In this document: piece by piece, positions 34,771-42,135 of the stretch
Position numbering within the stretch: the first letter of the stretch is position 1
Layout: each line of letters begins with the position of its first letter
NCBI RefSeq assembly: GCF_004570975.1
Contig: NZ_SPPC01000010.1
Location: 62,001-126,000 of the forward strand
Length of the DNA stretch: 64,000 bases
Reading direction: 5' to 3'
Source: Barnesiella sp. WM24
Lineage (GTDB): Bacteria > Bacteroidota > Bacteroidia > Bacteroidales > Muribaculaceae
Translations under genes and position numbers: made by a program
Notes under the pieces: generated by a model
Told to the model about the DNA's origin: nothing
The model's input: the letters and a program-made list of their open reading frames with translations, nothing else
Database searches by the model: none

Positions 34771-35466
34771 ATGGCTGAGATTACCAGATGTGTTGCCATT
34801 GACGACGAGCCGCTCGCTCTCGACATCATAAAGCAGTTTTGTCACCGTATAGGTGGAATCGAGTTGACGACTTTTACCAATCCGTCGGAAGGACTGGAAT
34901 ATATCGGGGCAAATAACCCCGACATCGTGTTTCTCGACATTGAGATGGAGGATATAAACGGGTTGTATATCGCGGCGCGACTGCCGGAGGGTACCTGCTT
35001 TATCTTTACCACGGCCTATCTTCATTATGCGCTTGACGGTTATGACCTTGACGCGGTCGACTATCTGCATAAGCCGTTTTCTTTCACCCGCTTTCAATCG
35101 GCGTTCAACAAGGCGTTGAGGCGTCTCGGGCGAAAGCAGATGAGAAGCGGCGGACAGAGTATCGTGGTAAAGCAGGATTATAACAATATAAACATCCCTG
35201 TCGACGACATCATATATATAGAGGCGATGGAGGGCTATTCCAAGATTTTCCGCGTTTCGGGCGCGTGTGTGGTGACGCGTATGATTCTCAAAAATCTTGC
35301 GGCGATGCTTTCGCCCGATGATTTCATCCGCATTCACCGGTCTTTTATTGTGTCAAGATCAAAGGTAAAGAGCTTCAACAAGCAAGAGATTTATCTTAAC
35401 AACGGCTCCACTCTGCCCGTAGGCCGACAATATGCGGCTGATATTGTGAAACAGCTTATGCAGTGA
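34771..35466 (+). CDS. LytTR-family response regulator
   Basis: 231 residues. The receiver domain (about 5-120) has the acidic pocket DDEP (11-14), phospho-acceptor Asp56 in VFLDIEMEDING, and the conserved Lys in YLHKPFSF. The C-terminal LytTR DNA-binding domain (about 135-231) has IYIEAMEGYSKIFRVSG and FIRIHRSFIVSRSKVKSF. It is partner of the kinase 12 bp upstream. Targets are unknown; the divergent lipoprotein gene is a candidate by position only. Confidence 0.93.
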   Translation: MAEITRCVAIDDEPLALDIIKQFCHRIGGIELTTFTNPSEGLEYIGANNPDIVFLDIEMEDINGLYIAARLPEGTCFIFTTAYLHYALDGYDLDAVDYLHKPFSFTRFQSAFNKALRRLGRKQMRSGGQSIVVKQDYNNINIPVDDIIYIEAMEGYSKIFRVSGACVVTRMILKNLAAMLSPDDFIRIHRSFIVSRSKVKSFNKQEIYLNNGSTLPVGRQYAADIVKQLMQ

Positions 35467-35530
35467 CCCGACTCTTTTTATTTTTATATGTGGCGCCGGG
35501 GCTGACACGGTGTTTTATTTGCATATAAAT

Positions 35531-35562
35531 TTTGAGGTATGGGGAAATTGGCTTAATTTTGC
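35531..35562 (+). promoter_or_regulatory. Promoter of the TPR-protein gene
   Basis: TTTG at 35531-35534, a 19-bp spacer and TAATTTTGC at 35554-35562, a perfect match. Predicted +1 is near 35565; the leader is about 55 nt. Confidence 0.75.
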
Positions 35563-35619
35563 ATTTTGGAATGACTATTATCCATATAAATTTGTTATAT
35601 AAGAAAATTTTGACATAAA

Positions 35620-36306
35620 ATGGCAGACAAAGATCAAAACAATCAGTCTACCGAGCTCGAAGAGCTTGCTAAGGACAATCAGAATCTGAAGAACAATGTG
35701 ACCCTCGGTCAGAAGTATCTCATGTGGATTATAATTGCCCTGTCAGTAGTGGCAGTGGCTGTGCTCATATATATATTTGCTGTGCGCCAGCCGGGAGTCA
35801 AGGCTTCCAATGAAGCGATTTCTCAGGCTGACATCACGCTCGCTCAGGGAAATGACTCGCTCGCCCTTGCCCAGTATCAGCAGGTTGCCGCTGACTACGG
35901 TTACGAGGCAGGAAGCCGTGCCGCCCTTATGGCTGCAACTCTTAACTATAAGAAAGGTGATTACGAGGCAGCTATAGCCGACCTGAAAAATTTTGATGCA
36001 AAGGAAGCTGTCGTAGGTGCCGCTGCCATGTCGCTCGAAGGTGACTGCTACGTGAACCTGAAAAATTATTCAGCCGCGCTTGCCTCTTATGACAAGGCAA
36101 TAAAGGTGTCTGACAACAATGCGCTCTATACTCCGCTCTTCATGATGAAGAAAGCGACAGTGCTTCGCGAGCAGAAAGACTTTGCTGCCGAGCTAAAGGT
36201 GCTTGAAGCGGTTAAGGCCGATTATCCCCAGTATCCCGCAACTTATCGCATCGATATTGACAAATATATAGCACGTGCCAAATATCAGGCAGGTGAATCG
36301 AAATAA
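35620..36306 (+). CDS. Membrane-anchored tetratricopeptide-repeat protein
   Basis: 228 residues. A charged N-terminal tail (1-32) precedes one transmembrane helix at about 34-54, then a periplasmic TPR region with visible repeats: DSLALAQYQQVAADYGYEAGS, GDYEAAIADLKNFDAKEAVV and LKNYSAALASYDKAIKVSDN. The build resembles YfgM-type ancillary proteins linked to envelope protein export; this is a similarity of architecture only. Monocistronic, with its own promoter and a very strong terminator 20 bp after the stop. Confidence 0.8.
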   Translation: MADKDQNNQSTELEELAKDNQNLKNNVTLGQKYLMWIIIALSVVAVAVLIYIFAVRQPGVKASNEAISQADITLAQGNDSLALAQYQQVAADYGYEAGSRAALMAATLNYKKGDYEAAIADLKNFDAKEAVVGAAAMSLEGDCYVNLKNYSAALASYDKAIKVSDNNALYTPLFMMKKATVLREQKDFAAELKVLEAVKADYPQYPATYRIDIDKYIARAKYQAGESK

Positions 36307-36326
36307 AAATCTGATCTGTATATTTT

Positions 36327-36374
36327 CATTTGCACCCCGGTTCAGTTCAGAACCGGGGTGCAAATGTTTTTTTT
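36327..36374 (+). terminator. Strong Rho-independent terminator of the TPR gene
   Basis: Perfect 17-bp stem from CATTTGCACCCCGGTTC (36327-36343) and its complement (36350-36366) with a 6-nt loop and eight Ts. It marks the left edge of the intergenic small-RNA region. Confidence 0.95.
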
Positions 36375-36384
36375 ACTATGGGAT

Positions 36385-36421
36385 GAAAAAACGAAAGTGC
36401 ACTTCTTCACAGAAGCACACT
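36385..36421 (-). terminator. Terminator of the putative small RNA
   Basis: Stem AGTG..CTTC / GAAG..CACT with a 2x2 internal loop and a 6-nt loop. On the minus strand it is followed by TTCG and six Ts (36390-36385). Confidence 0.65.
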
Positions 36422-36570
36422 CCCTCATAACCAAAATTCAAGTATATATATTTCTTGTCGTCTAACGCTTAGGAACGGCAGCCGAGTAGGTAGATGTAGA
36501 ATGAAGAGTGATTGTATGAAGTTGTTTTTACGACTGTGTTTTCCTAAGTAATGTGGCTTTCATCAAGCTT
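36385..36570 (-). ncRNA. Putative small RNA of about 186 nt (possibly 6S-like)
   Basis: The 484-bp region 36307-36790 has no gene. On the minus strand it holds a consensus promoter (TTG-N19-TAACTTTGC, 36603-36573) predicting a start near 36570, and an intrinsic terminator at 36421-36385. The transcript could form an 8-bp stem CTTAGGAA/TTCCTAAG and a 5-bp closing stem CATAA/TTATG. It contains one 11-codon ORF. Length and end-pairing recall 6S RNA, but I do not see a decisive 6S signature. No tmRNA, RNase P or SRP core motif is present. The strand is opposite to the TPR gene, so this is not its 3' end. Confidence 0.55.
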
Positions 36571-36572
36571 AT

Positions 36573-36603
36573 GCAAAGTTACTGCTTATTAGCGAGATAG
36601 CAA
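36573..36603 (-). promoter_or_regulatory. Promoter of the putative small RNA
   Basis: TTG (36603-36601), a 19-bp spacer, TAACTTTGC (36581-36573) on the minus strand. It faces away from every annotated gene except the convergent TPR gene, so its product ends in the intergenic region. Confidence 0.7.
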
Positions 36604-36685
36604 TGACCGGTTTATGAAATAAATCTAAAATAATCAAAAACCGTGAACTTATCGCTAACTCCTTTGTTGTCATCGGAGTTACTGA

Positions 36686-36725
36686 AAAATGGAGTGATGA
36701 AGGTGTCTTCACCACTCCATTTTTT
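36686..36725. terminator. Bidirectional terminator between the small RNA and the CorC-like gene
   Basis: The 8-bp outer stem ATGGAGTG / CACTCCAT (36689-36696 with 36713-36720) encloses GAAG-gtgt-CTTC. There is an A-run on the left and a T-run on the right, so it works on both strands. It would end the leftward CorC-operon transcript. A small extra hairpin GGGTG/CACCC follows at 36746-36759. Confidence 0.8.
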
Positions 36726-36790
36726 AAGCAGAAATTAAGTTAATCGGGTGATTTCACCCTGTTTTTATATCATCATGGGGGATGGCGCGG

Positions 36791-38074
36791 TTATTTTTCT
36801 TCTTCGGTGGCGGGGAGTGTCACGCGGATTAGTTCAAGGCGCGTCGCCGATTTCTTGACGATGGTGAATGTCATTCCTGACAGCTCGAATGTGGCTCCCT
36901 GGGCGGGAATCTCTCCGAGGTTGTTTAAGATGAATCCGGCGAGAGTCTGGTATTCGTCTGACTCGGGCAGGTCGAGATTGAAGTTGTCGTGTAGGTCGCT
37001 TATCTCATATCGTCCGGAAAATTCATATATTCCGGGCTCGATTTCGCGTGCTGTCAGGCGGCGGTTGTCGTGCTCGTCCTGAATGTCGCCGAATATTTCT
37101 TCCACGAGGTCCTCAAGTGAAACGAGACCGGAGGTGCCACCGAATTCGTCGACTACAACCGCTATGGAGCGCTTTTCGGCAAGCAGGCGTCTCATCATCT
37201 TGTTGGCAAGAAGCGTCTCCGGTGCAAAGATAACCGGTTTTATCGCCTCTTTCCAGTCCGACTCCGGATTGAACAGCTCGCTCACATGGATGTAGCCGAG
37301 CACATTGTCGATGTCTTCGCGATATACAAGGATTTTTGAGCGTCCCGACGAGGTGAAGAGCTGAGAAAGCTCTTCGCGTGAGGTCTCGTCGATATTGACT
37401 GCCACAATCTCGTTGCGCGGGGTCATGCAGTCACGGATGTGGGTCGAAGAGAAGTCAATGGCGTTGTGAAATATCTTCACCTCGTTTTCCACTTTCGCTT
37501 GTGTCGCGGTCTCGTCGATGGTAGTTTCAATATACTGGTTCAATTCTCCTATGGTGAGCAGTCCGAGGGTTGTGTCGGAGTTTTTTATGCCTACCATCTT
37601 CATCAGAGCCTTTGAAATCCAGCTCGTAAACTGAGAGATGGGGTATAGTATCACCCAAAAGAAGAAGATGGGGAGTGAGAAATACCGTAAAGAGGAGTTG
37701 GGGTTGATACGGAATATCGTTTTCGGGAAAAATTCTCCGGTGATAAGGATGACGCCTGTCGAGATAAGGGTCTGCATCAGCAGGACAAACACTTCATTGT
37801 CATAAATCTCCTTTAGCCACGGGTCAAGCAGCGCTGCCGCGCCCATGCCGTAAATGACAAGCATGATGTTGTTGCCGACGAGTATGGTTGAGATAAAAAG
37901 GTCCTGGTGCTTGTAATACAGGTTGACGATGTGTCCGATAAGTCCGCCGCGTTTTACATCAATCTCGACTTTGACGCGATTGGACGAAATGTAGGCGATT
38001 TCCACTCCGGAGAACAGGGCGGAGAATATGAGCGACACGAGGGCTATTATGAGCCATTGGGTAGTAGAGTCCAT
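36791..38074 (-). CDS. CorC/HlyC (CNNM-type) CBS-domain membrane protein
   Basis: 427 residues. The N-terminal DUF21/CNNM domain (about 1-190) has four hydrophobic segments, starting WLIIALVSLIFSALFSGVEIAYISSNR. A pair of CBS domains (about 205-330) follows, with CMTPRNEIVAVNID and VVVDEFGGTSGLVSLEDLVEEIFGDI. The CorC_HlyC transporter-associated domain closes the protein (about 345-425). The family is linked to divalent metal export or to gliding-type GldE proteins in Bacteroidetes; the real function here is open. It is last in a leftward operon, 4 bp after lptC. Confidence 0.87.
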   Translation of the reverse strand: MDSTTQWLIIALVSLIFSALFSGVEIAYISSNRVKVEIDVKRGGLIGHIVNLYYKHQDLFISTILVGNNIMLVIYGMGAAALLDPWLKEIYDNEVFVLLMQTLISTGVILITGEFFPKTIFRINPNSSLRYFSLPIFFFWVILYPISQFTSWISKALMKMVGIKNSDTTLGLLTIGELNQYIETTIDETATQAKVENEVKIFHNAIDFSSTHIRDCMTPRNEIVAVNIDETSREELSQLFTSSGRSKILVYREDIDNVLGYIHVSELFNPESDWKEAIKPVIFAPETLLANKMMRRLLAEKRSIAVVVDEFGGTSGLVSLEDLVEEIFGDIQDEHDNRRLTAREIEPGIYEFSGRYEISDLHDNFNLDLPESDEYQTLAGFILNNLGEIPAQGATFELSGMTFTIVKKSATRLELIRVTLPATEEEK

Positions 38075-38078
38075 TGTT

Positions 38079-38756
38079 TCAGACAGTTTTGTTGACCTTG
38101 ACGTTTTTAGGAGCCGCAGGGGCTGTGCTTGCCGAGTCGGGGCTTATAGCTGTGGAGTCGTTTCCGCCACCGTTGCCTTTAAAGTCTGATACCGGGAATA
38201 TGCCCGATGGTTTGTGTATCGTGTAGGTGGTCATACGCTCGTTGGAAGTGAAGCCGTAGCCTTCAATCACCCGGTCGTTGCGTTCGATATGTATAAAAGA
38301 GTCGGAGTAAACTTTCCTGTCGCGCTGGCTCCAGAACAGCTGCTGGGTGAGAAATTTCTCTCCGTTGGTGTTCAGTATGTTGACATCGCCGTCGAGTCGC
38401 CACAGGGATTTGTCCTTGAAGTATGTTGCCGAGTCGCATACGATAGTGGCGTCGGTGGTGTAGTCAGGAGCAAATTTTTCCATGAAAAGTCCTTCGGGAA
38501 ATTTCCAGCAGGGCACTTTTGCCTCGTCATATACGAGCCAGAGCGGAGTGGTGATGCGGTAGCGTGTCACTCCGGAGTCGGAAATGAGGGTGGTGACGTC
38601 GCGAGTCATCATCGTCGGCACACTGTCGCCGTCGGTGGCGCGGTGTACCACATCGGTCTTGTCATCGGAGCATGCTCCGGCAAGCAGGAGCATTGCCCCC
38701 ACTACCGGCAGGGCTCTCATGCCTAATCTACGGTTGTGGTTGATGCGTGATGACAT
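38079..38756 (-). CDS. lptC: LptC-like lipopolysaccharide export lipoprotein
   Basis: 225 residues from the ATG at 38756. The open frame reaches 38810 but would overlap the upstream gene, and a still later ATG at 38720 begins the lipoprotein signal MRALPVVGAMLLLAGAC. The body is the LptC/OstA-like beta-jellyroll: ITTPLWLVYDEAKVPCWKFPEGLFMEKFAPD, WRLDGDVNILNTNGEKFLTQQLFWSQRDRKVYSDSF. It links LptB2FG to LptA in moving LPS across the periplasm. Bacteroidetes LptC proteins are often lipoproteins instead of TM-anchored. The tail of about 30 residues is rich in S, A and P. Confidence 0.85.
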   Translation of the reverse strand: MSSRINHNRRLGMRALPVVGAMLLLAGACSDDKTDVVHRATDGDSVPTMMTRDVTTLISDSGVTRYRITTPLWLVYDEAKVPCWKFPEGLFMEKFAPDYTTDATIVCDSATYFKDKSLWRLDGDVNILNTNGEKFLTQQLFWSQRDRKVYSDSFIHIERNDRVIEGYGFTSNERMTTYTIHKPSGIFPVSDFKGNGGGNDSTAISPDSASTAPAAPKNVKVNKTV

Positions 38757-38775
38757 GGCGGTCGGGAGTCTCCGT

Positions 38776-40014
38776 TTATCTGATTTTGTTCTGGTAGAAC
38801 CAGAGTTCATTTACGTTGATGCCGAGGGTTATGCTGAGATAGTCTTCCTTGATGAGGGCATTGGGGGTGCCTTGGCGGTGTTTCCATTCAAAGCCGAGAT
38901 TGACCATCGTCTTTGAGCCCGGGGCGGGAAGTCCGAATCCGAGAGACACACCATACTCCTTGACATCGTTGGCTCCGATTTTTATATAGTCGTTGCTGTA
39001 ATATCCTCCGATACGGTAGCTGACGCGCTGAGCGAAATTGCCTCGGTGATAGGGCACATATTGCGCACCGAGTCCGAAACGCAGGCGGTTGTTAAACTCC
39101 ATCATGCCGTTTTCCTGGTCAAGTTCGGCATATTTTACATTTTTCCAGTTCTGGTAGGTCACGTCGGCTTCCAGCATCAGTCGCTCGCGCCACTGGTAGT
39201 TTAATCCGAATCCCCAGGTGTCGGGCAGCGTATATTTGTCGCGCAGTGAAGTGTAGGCGACAGTGTCGGCGCTTACATCCGACGAGCCTATGTTGTAATA
39301 ATTGACACGCCATGCGTGACCGAGCAGCGACTTGTATGGAGAGTAGGTGATGCCGGCGGTCAGCTTGTTGTCGCGGTTGAGGTCAAGGGTGTACTGCACG
39401 CCGAATTGCAGATGATAGTCCCTGACTTGGACGACGCGTTCAAAGAGCGCGTTGTTGGCGGCTTCAGGCACAGCGTAGATGTCGTTGATTGTGGTGCCGA
39501 AGAGGTAGCCGATGTTGGCTCCCACGGTGAAGCCCTTGAACGGGCGTCCTCCGACTCCGACATAGAGCTGGTTGAGACCGCCCGAGCCGGTGCGTGAGTC
39601 AGCACCGTTTTCCATCTTTGAGCCGAAAGAATATCCTACCGATGAATAAGGAAGCAGTCCGATGCTGGCTCCGAGATATTTAGTGATCGGAAATTGCATG
39701 GTGATGTAATCGAGACCGCCGCCGAAGTCTTTTCCGGAAGTCCCGTTTTCCTTGCTCCACATGGCAGTGGCTGTTATGCCCATGTCAAAAAGAAATGTCA
39801 GCGAGTCAATCGCCGCGTAGCTTGCAGGGTTCATGACATTGATCTGCCTGCCCGACTGCATTGCGTAGCCTACGCCGCCCATTGCGCGTTGTGCCGATGT
39901 GGCGTTGTCGTTAAGGATACCGTAGCCATACATGGAGTAGGGCGTCTGTGCGGCTGCTGTCAGGCAGCTTGCAAGCAGCAGTGCTATTGCCGATATTTTT
40001 TTAGAGATTTTCAT
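38776..40014 (-). CDS. FadL-like outer membrane beta-barrel protein
   Basis: 412 residues. The signal peptide is about 1-22 (ending AAAQ). It opens PYSMYGYGILNDNATSAQRAMGGVGYAMQSGRQINVMNPASYAAID, the usual start of Bacteroidetes FadL/PorV-like barrels, followed by about 14 amphipathic strands. Such proteins lie in the outer membrane. In this neighbourhood (coaX upstream, lptC downstream) a similar gene is commonly found in Bacteroidales. Its role, perhaps hydrophobic solute passage or envelope biogenesis, is not known. It overlaps coaX by 14 bp, so translation is probably coupled. Confidence 0.75.
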   Translation of the reverse strand: MKISKKISAIALLLASCLTAAAQTPYSMYGYGILNDNATSAQRAMGGVGYAMQSGRQINVMNPASYAAIDSLTFLFDMGITATAMWSKENGTSGKDFGGGLDYITMQFPITKYLGASIGLLPYSSVGYSFGSKMENGADSRTGSGGLNQLYVGVGGRPFKGFTVGANIGYLFGTTINDIYAVPEAANNALFERVVQVRDYHLQFGVQYTLDLNRDNKLTAGITYSPYKSLLGHAWRVNYYNIGSSDVSADTVAYTSLRDKYTLPDTWGFGLNYQWRERLMLEADVTYQNWKNVKYAELDQENGMMEFNNRLRFGLGAQYVPYHRGNFAQRVSYRIGGYYSNDYIKIGANDVKEYGVSLGFGLPAPGSKTMVNLGFEWKHRQGTPNALIKEDYLSITLGINVNELWFYQNKIR

Positions 40015-40732
40015 TATATTTCAATATACTGTTAAGTCCTTTACATACAAGCATCGGGTCAACCTCCGCTTCACAATCAAGCAACGGGGCGATACGTGCG
40101 GCATCGCCTCCGGTAAGCATTACTATGGCGTCATCGGGCAGCAACGACCTGTAATAGGAAATCTCGCCTACGGCTCCTCTCACTACCCCTGCCTTTATGG
40201 CATTTACGGTGTCAGTGCCCCATAGAGGCACGTCGCCGCCGGTCTCGACATCCACATAAGGAAGCCTGCTTGTCATCGACCTCAGCGCCTCGGCGCGCAT
40301 CCACAATCCGGGGGCGATATTTCCGCCGCTGAACTCTCCCTCGGCAGTCAGCCTGTCGTAGGTGATTGCCGTGCCTGCGTCGACCACAAGCACTGTCCTT
40401 CCCGGATGCAGCGCACAAGCGCCTGCAGCAGCGGCTATGCGGTCGCGTCCGAGTGTGGTCGGGGTCGTGTAGCCGATGCTTATCGGTAGCGGAAGCATTG
40501 ATGTCAGCTCATATACCCTCTCCGCGATTGTACGCAGCGTTACCACGATGTCTTCGCCATGTTGGGTGACTGAGCAATATAGCGCCGCGTCGATGTGTCT
40601 GCCGTCGGCTATCTTTTCAAGATGAGCCGGCAACAGTCGCTCATGGCGATAATGCCCTATAAGCGTGTCACCCTCAAAAAGAGCGACTTTTGCTGTCGAA
40701 TTTCCTTGGTCTATTACAAGATTGTAACCCAT
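40001..40732 (-). CDS. coaX: Type III pantothenate kinase
   Basis: 243 residues, ASKHA fold. The phosphate-1 loop is VIDQGNSTAKVALFEGD (6-22), the GRDRIAAAAGA motif lies at about 114-124, and the phosphate-2 motif is VVDAGTAITYD with FSGGNIAPG after it. It phosphorylates pantothenate in the first committed step of coenzyme A synthesis and needs a monovalent cation. First gene of the leftward coaX-barrel-lptC-corC operon. A -7 box sits 8 bases before the ATG, predicting a leader of about 4 nt. Confidence 0.93.
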   Translation of the reverse strand: MGYNLVIDQGNSTAKVALFEGDTLIGHYRHERLLPAHLEKIADGRHIDAALYCSVTQHGEDIVVTLRTIAERVYELTSMLPLPISIGYTTPTTLGRDRIAAAAGACALHPGRTVLVVDAGTAITYDRLTAEGEFSGGNIAPGLWMRAEALRSMTSRLPYVDVETGGDVPLWGTDTVNAIKAGVVRGAVGEISYYRSLLPDDAIVMLTGGDAARIAPLLDCEAEVDPMLVCKGLNSILKYNENL

Positions 40733-40739
40733 TGTGTGA

Positions 40740-40747
40740 CAAAATTA
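40740..40747 (-). promoter_or_regulatory. Predicted -7 box for the coaX operon
   Basis: The minus strand reads TAATTTTG (40747-40740). The predicted +1 near 40736 leaves a leader of about 4 nt before the ATG at 40732. No good -33 box is seen. Confidence 0.45.
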
Positions 40748-40780
40748 CTAATTCCGCGTGAATTAATGGCTTGCATCAGG

Positions 40781-41158
40781 TTATTTTTTGGTCGAATTGC
40801 GGTCTTTTGCCAATTCGCGGGGTATCATAATCGACGTGTAGACAAGTATGAGGCCGCCGGCAAGGATAAATGCAAACCAGTCGCGCCCGGCTCCGTAAGG
40901 GTAGAACATGAAAAACGCGGCCGCGCAAAAGAATATGGACGACCACACTTCGATGCGATACAGTCGCTTCACCCTAAGCACATTGCCGTCATAGCGGTTC
41001 ATGATTCTGCCGATAAGAGTAATCAATGCGCCCGCCGAGAATATCCACCTGTAGACTTCCATGCTGTAGCCGAGCAAAGGCATCAACACCCCTGCTGCAA
41101 TCAATAACATTCCGGCAGTGATTGCCCAGGATATTATTTTTTTATTTTTTTGATTCAT
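40781..41158 (-). CDS. Small integral membrane protein of unknown function
   Basis: 125 residues with four hydrophobic segments (about 8-28, 33-50, 71-86, 92-109). A central charged loop reads RIMNRYDGNVLRVKRLYRIE. No catalytic or binding motif is recognised. It lies 9 bp after the FtsB/DivIC-like gene and is probably cotranscribed with it. Conserved small membrane proteins beside divIC-like genes are common in Bacteroidales, but none of known role comes to mind. Confidence 0.65.
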   Translation of the reverse strand: MNQKNKKIISWAITAGMLLIAAGVLMPLLGYSMEVYRWIFSAGALITLIGRIMNRYDGNVLRVKRLYRIEVWSSIFFCAAAFFMFYPYGAGRDWFAFILAGGLILVYTSIMIPRELAKDRNSTKK

Positions 41159-41167
41159 GATGTAGCT

Positions 41168-41470
41168 TTATTCAATTATGTAGACATCCTCGTTTTCGCG
41201 CTGCATGTGGTACTGCTCTCTTACGATGCGTTCCATCGTCTCGCGGTCGGTGTCGAGATTGTGGTTAAGCCGGCGATAATACTCCATTGTGTCGCGGTTA
41301 GCCTTTATCTCACGTTTCAGCTCCTTGATGCGCTCGTCATATTCCATTGACTTTATAATGGAATTGTCATTAAAAAACAGCACAAGAAGAGTGAACGCGA
41401 CAACAAAGATAAATGTCACCGAAAAATATCGGCGGCACCATGCCCAGCTCTTTTGTACCCAATTACTCAT
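41168..41470 (-). CDS. FtsB/DivIC-like septum formation initiator
   Basis: 100 residues from the ATG at 41470 (MSNWVQKSW). The frame is open to 41509, but the promoter's -33 and -7 boxes lie inside that extension. One TM helix (about 16-35) is followed by a periplasmic coiled coil (about 40-85; IKELKREIKANRDTMEYYRR) and the short conserved tail TMERIVREQYHMQRENEDVYIIE. The family joins FtsL and FtsQ/DivIB in the divisome. It precedes the small membrane gene by 9 bp. Confidence 0.85.
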   Translation of the reverse strand: MSNWVQKSWAWCRRYFSVTFIFVVAFTLLVLFFNDNSIIKSMEYDERIKELKREIKANRDTMEYYRRLNHNLDTDRETMERIVREQYHMQRENEDVYIIE

Positions 41471-41477
41471 AATTGCT

Positions 41478-41509
41478 GCAAATTTAACGAAATCCCTTGT
41501 CACTGCCAA
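41478..41509 (-). promoter_or_regulatory. Promoter of the FtsB/DivIC-like gene
   Basis: On the minus strand, TTG (41509-41507), a 20-bp spacer, TAAATTTGC (41486-41478). Predicted +1 near 41475 gives a leader of only about 5 nt. Confidence 0.7.
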
Positions 41510-41561
41510 CGATTTAACAATCTATTGCATTTTCTACTGCCGCAGGCGGCGGTGTCGCCTG

Positions 41562-42044
41562 CTATTGGTTGAGGTCCAGCGAGTATCTGAATCCCGGTTT
41601 TACGGTAAATGTAAGTGATGCCGAGCGGCTTGACGCTGATGAATTATAGCGCAGGTGGACGCGGGTGTTGGGCGGCAGGCAGTCAAGATAAAATATCGCG
41701 CTGTCGGGATATATGCCGTCGGGCGCCATCATGTGTCCGGCGACTACGCGCTCTTCTATTGTCACGTCGGTGCCGGCGACTGTCACCGCAAGGCTTACGG
41801 CGCCGTCGGCGTTGACCATTCCCTCCAGTCCTGACCGTGACAGGACTGCGCGGTAGCCGTCGTCGACCGCAAGCGATATTGACGGTGAGGCTGAGCCGGT
41901 CACTGTGAGGTCGCCGGAGTAAAAATATGTCTCGGCAGGGCGTCTCGCGCCCGGACGTATGGCGAGGGCAAGCACTGCCGCCGCGAGAATGAGCAGCAAT
42001 ACACATATCTCGACTTCGCCTATTGCAATCCAGAGTGATGTCAT
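41562..42044 (-). CDS. Hypothetical single-pass membrane protein
   Basis: 160 residues. One N-terminal TM helix (about 8-30; IGEVEICVLLLILAAAVLALAI) is followed by a positively charged stretch and a periplasmic domain rich in beta-strand patterns (SGDLTVTGSASPSISLAVDD, IPDSAIFYLD-like segment, LTFTVKPGFRYSLDL). I do not recognise the family. It is monocistronic by layout, lying 52 bp from the FtsB-like gene's promoter, and divergent from the MscS channel. Its promoter leaves almost no 5' leader. Confidence 0.6.
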   Translation of the reverse strand: MTSLWIAIGEVEICVLLLILAAAVLALAIRPGARRPAETYFYSGDLTVTGSASPSISLAVDDGYRAVLSRSGLEGMVNADGAVSLAVTVAGTDVTIEERVVAGHMMAPDGIYPDSAIFYLDCLPPNTRVHLRYNSSASSRSASLTFTVKPGFRYSLDLNQ

Positions 42045-42051
42045 GACAGTC

Positions 42052-42080
42052 CAAAGTTAACCATAATTTGTCAAAACCAA
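42052..42080 (-). promoter_or_regulatory. Promoter of the hypothetical membrane protein gene
   Basis: On the minus strand, TTG (42080-42078), an 18-bp spacer, TAACTTTG (42059-42052). Predicted +1 near 42048, about 4 nt before the ATG at 42044. Confidence 0.6.
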
Positions 42081-42135
42081 TGTATCATGTGGCGTGTTAT
42101 TTATCTATGATTATTCACGTTCAATCTATTTATCG

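Noticed and set aside
36307-36790. tmRNA, RNase P RNA or SRP RNA in the gene-free stretch
   Set aside because: None of the conserved core motifs or a tag-peptide frame could be found on either strand. Only a 6S-like or unknown small RNA remains possible.
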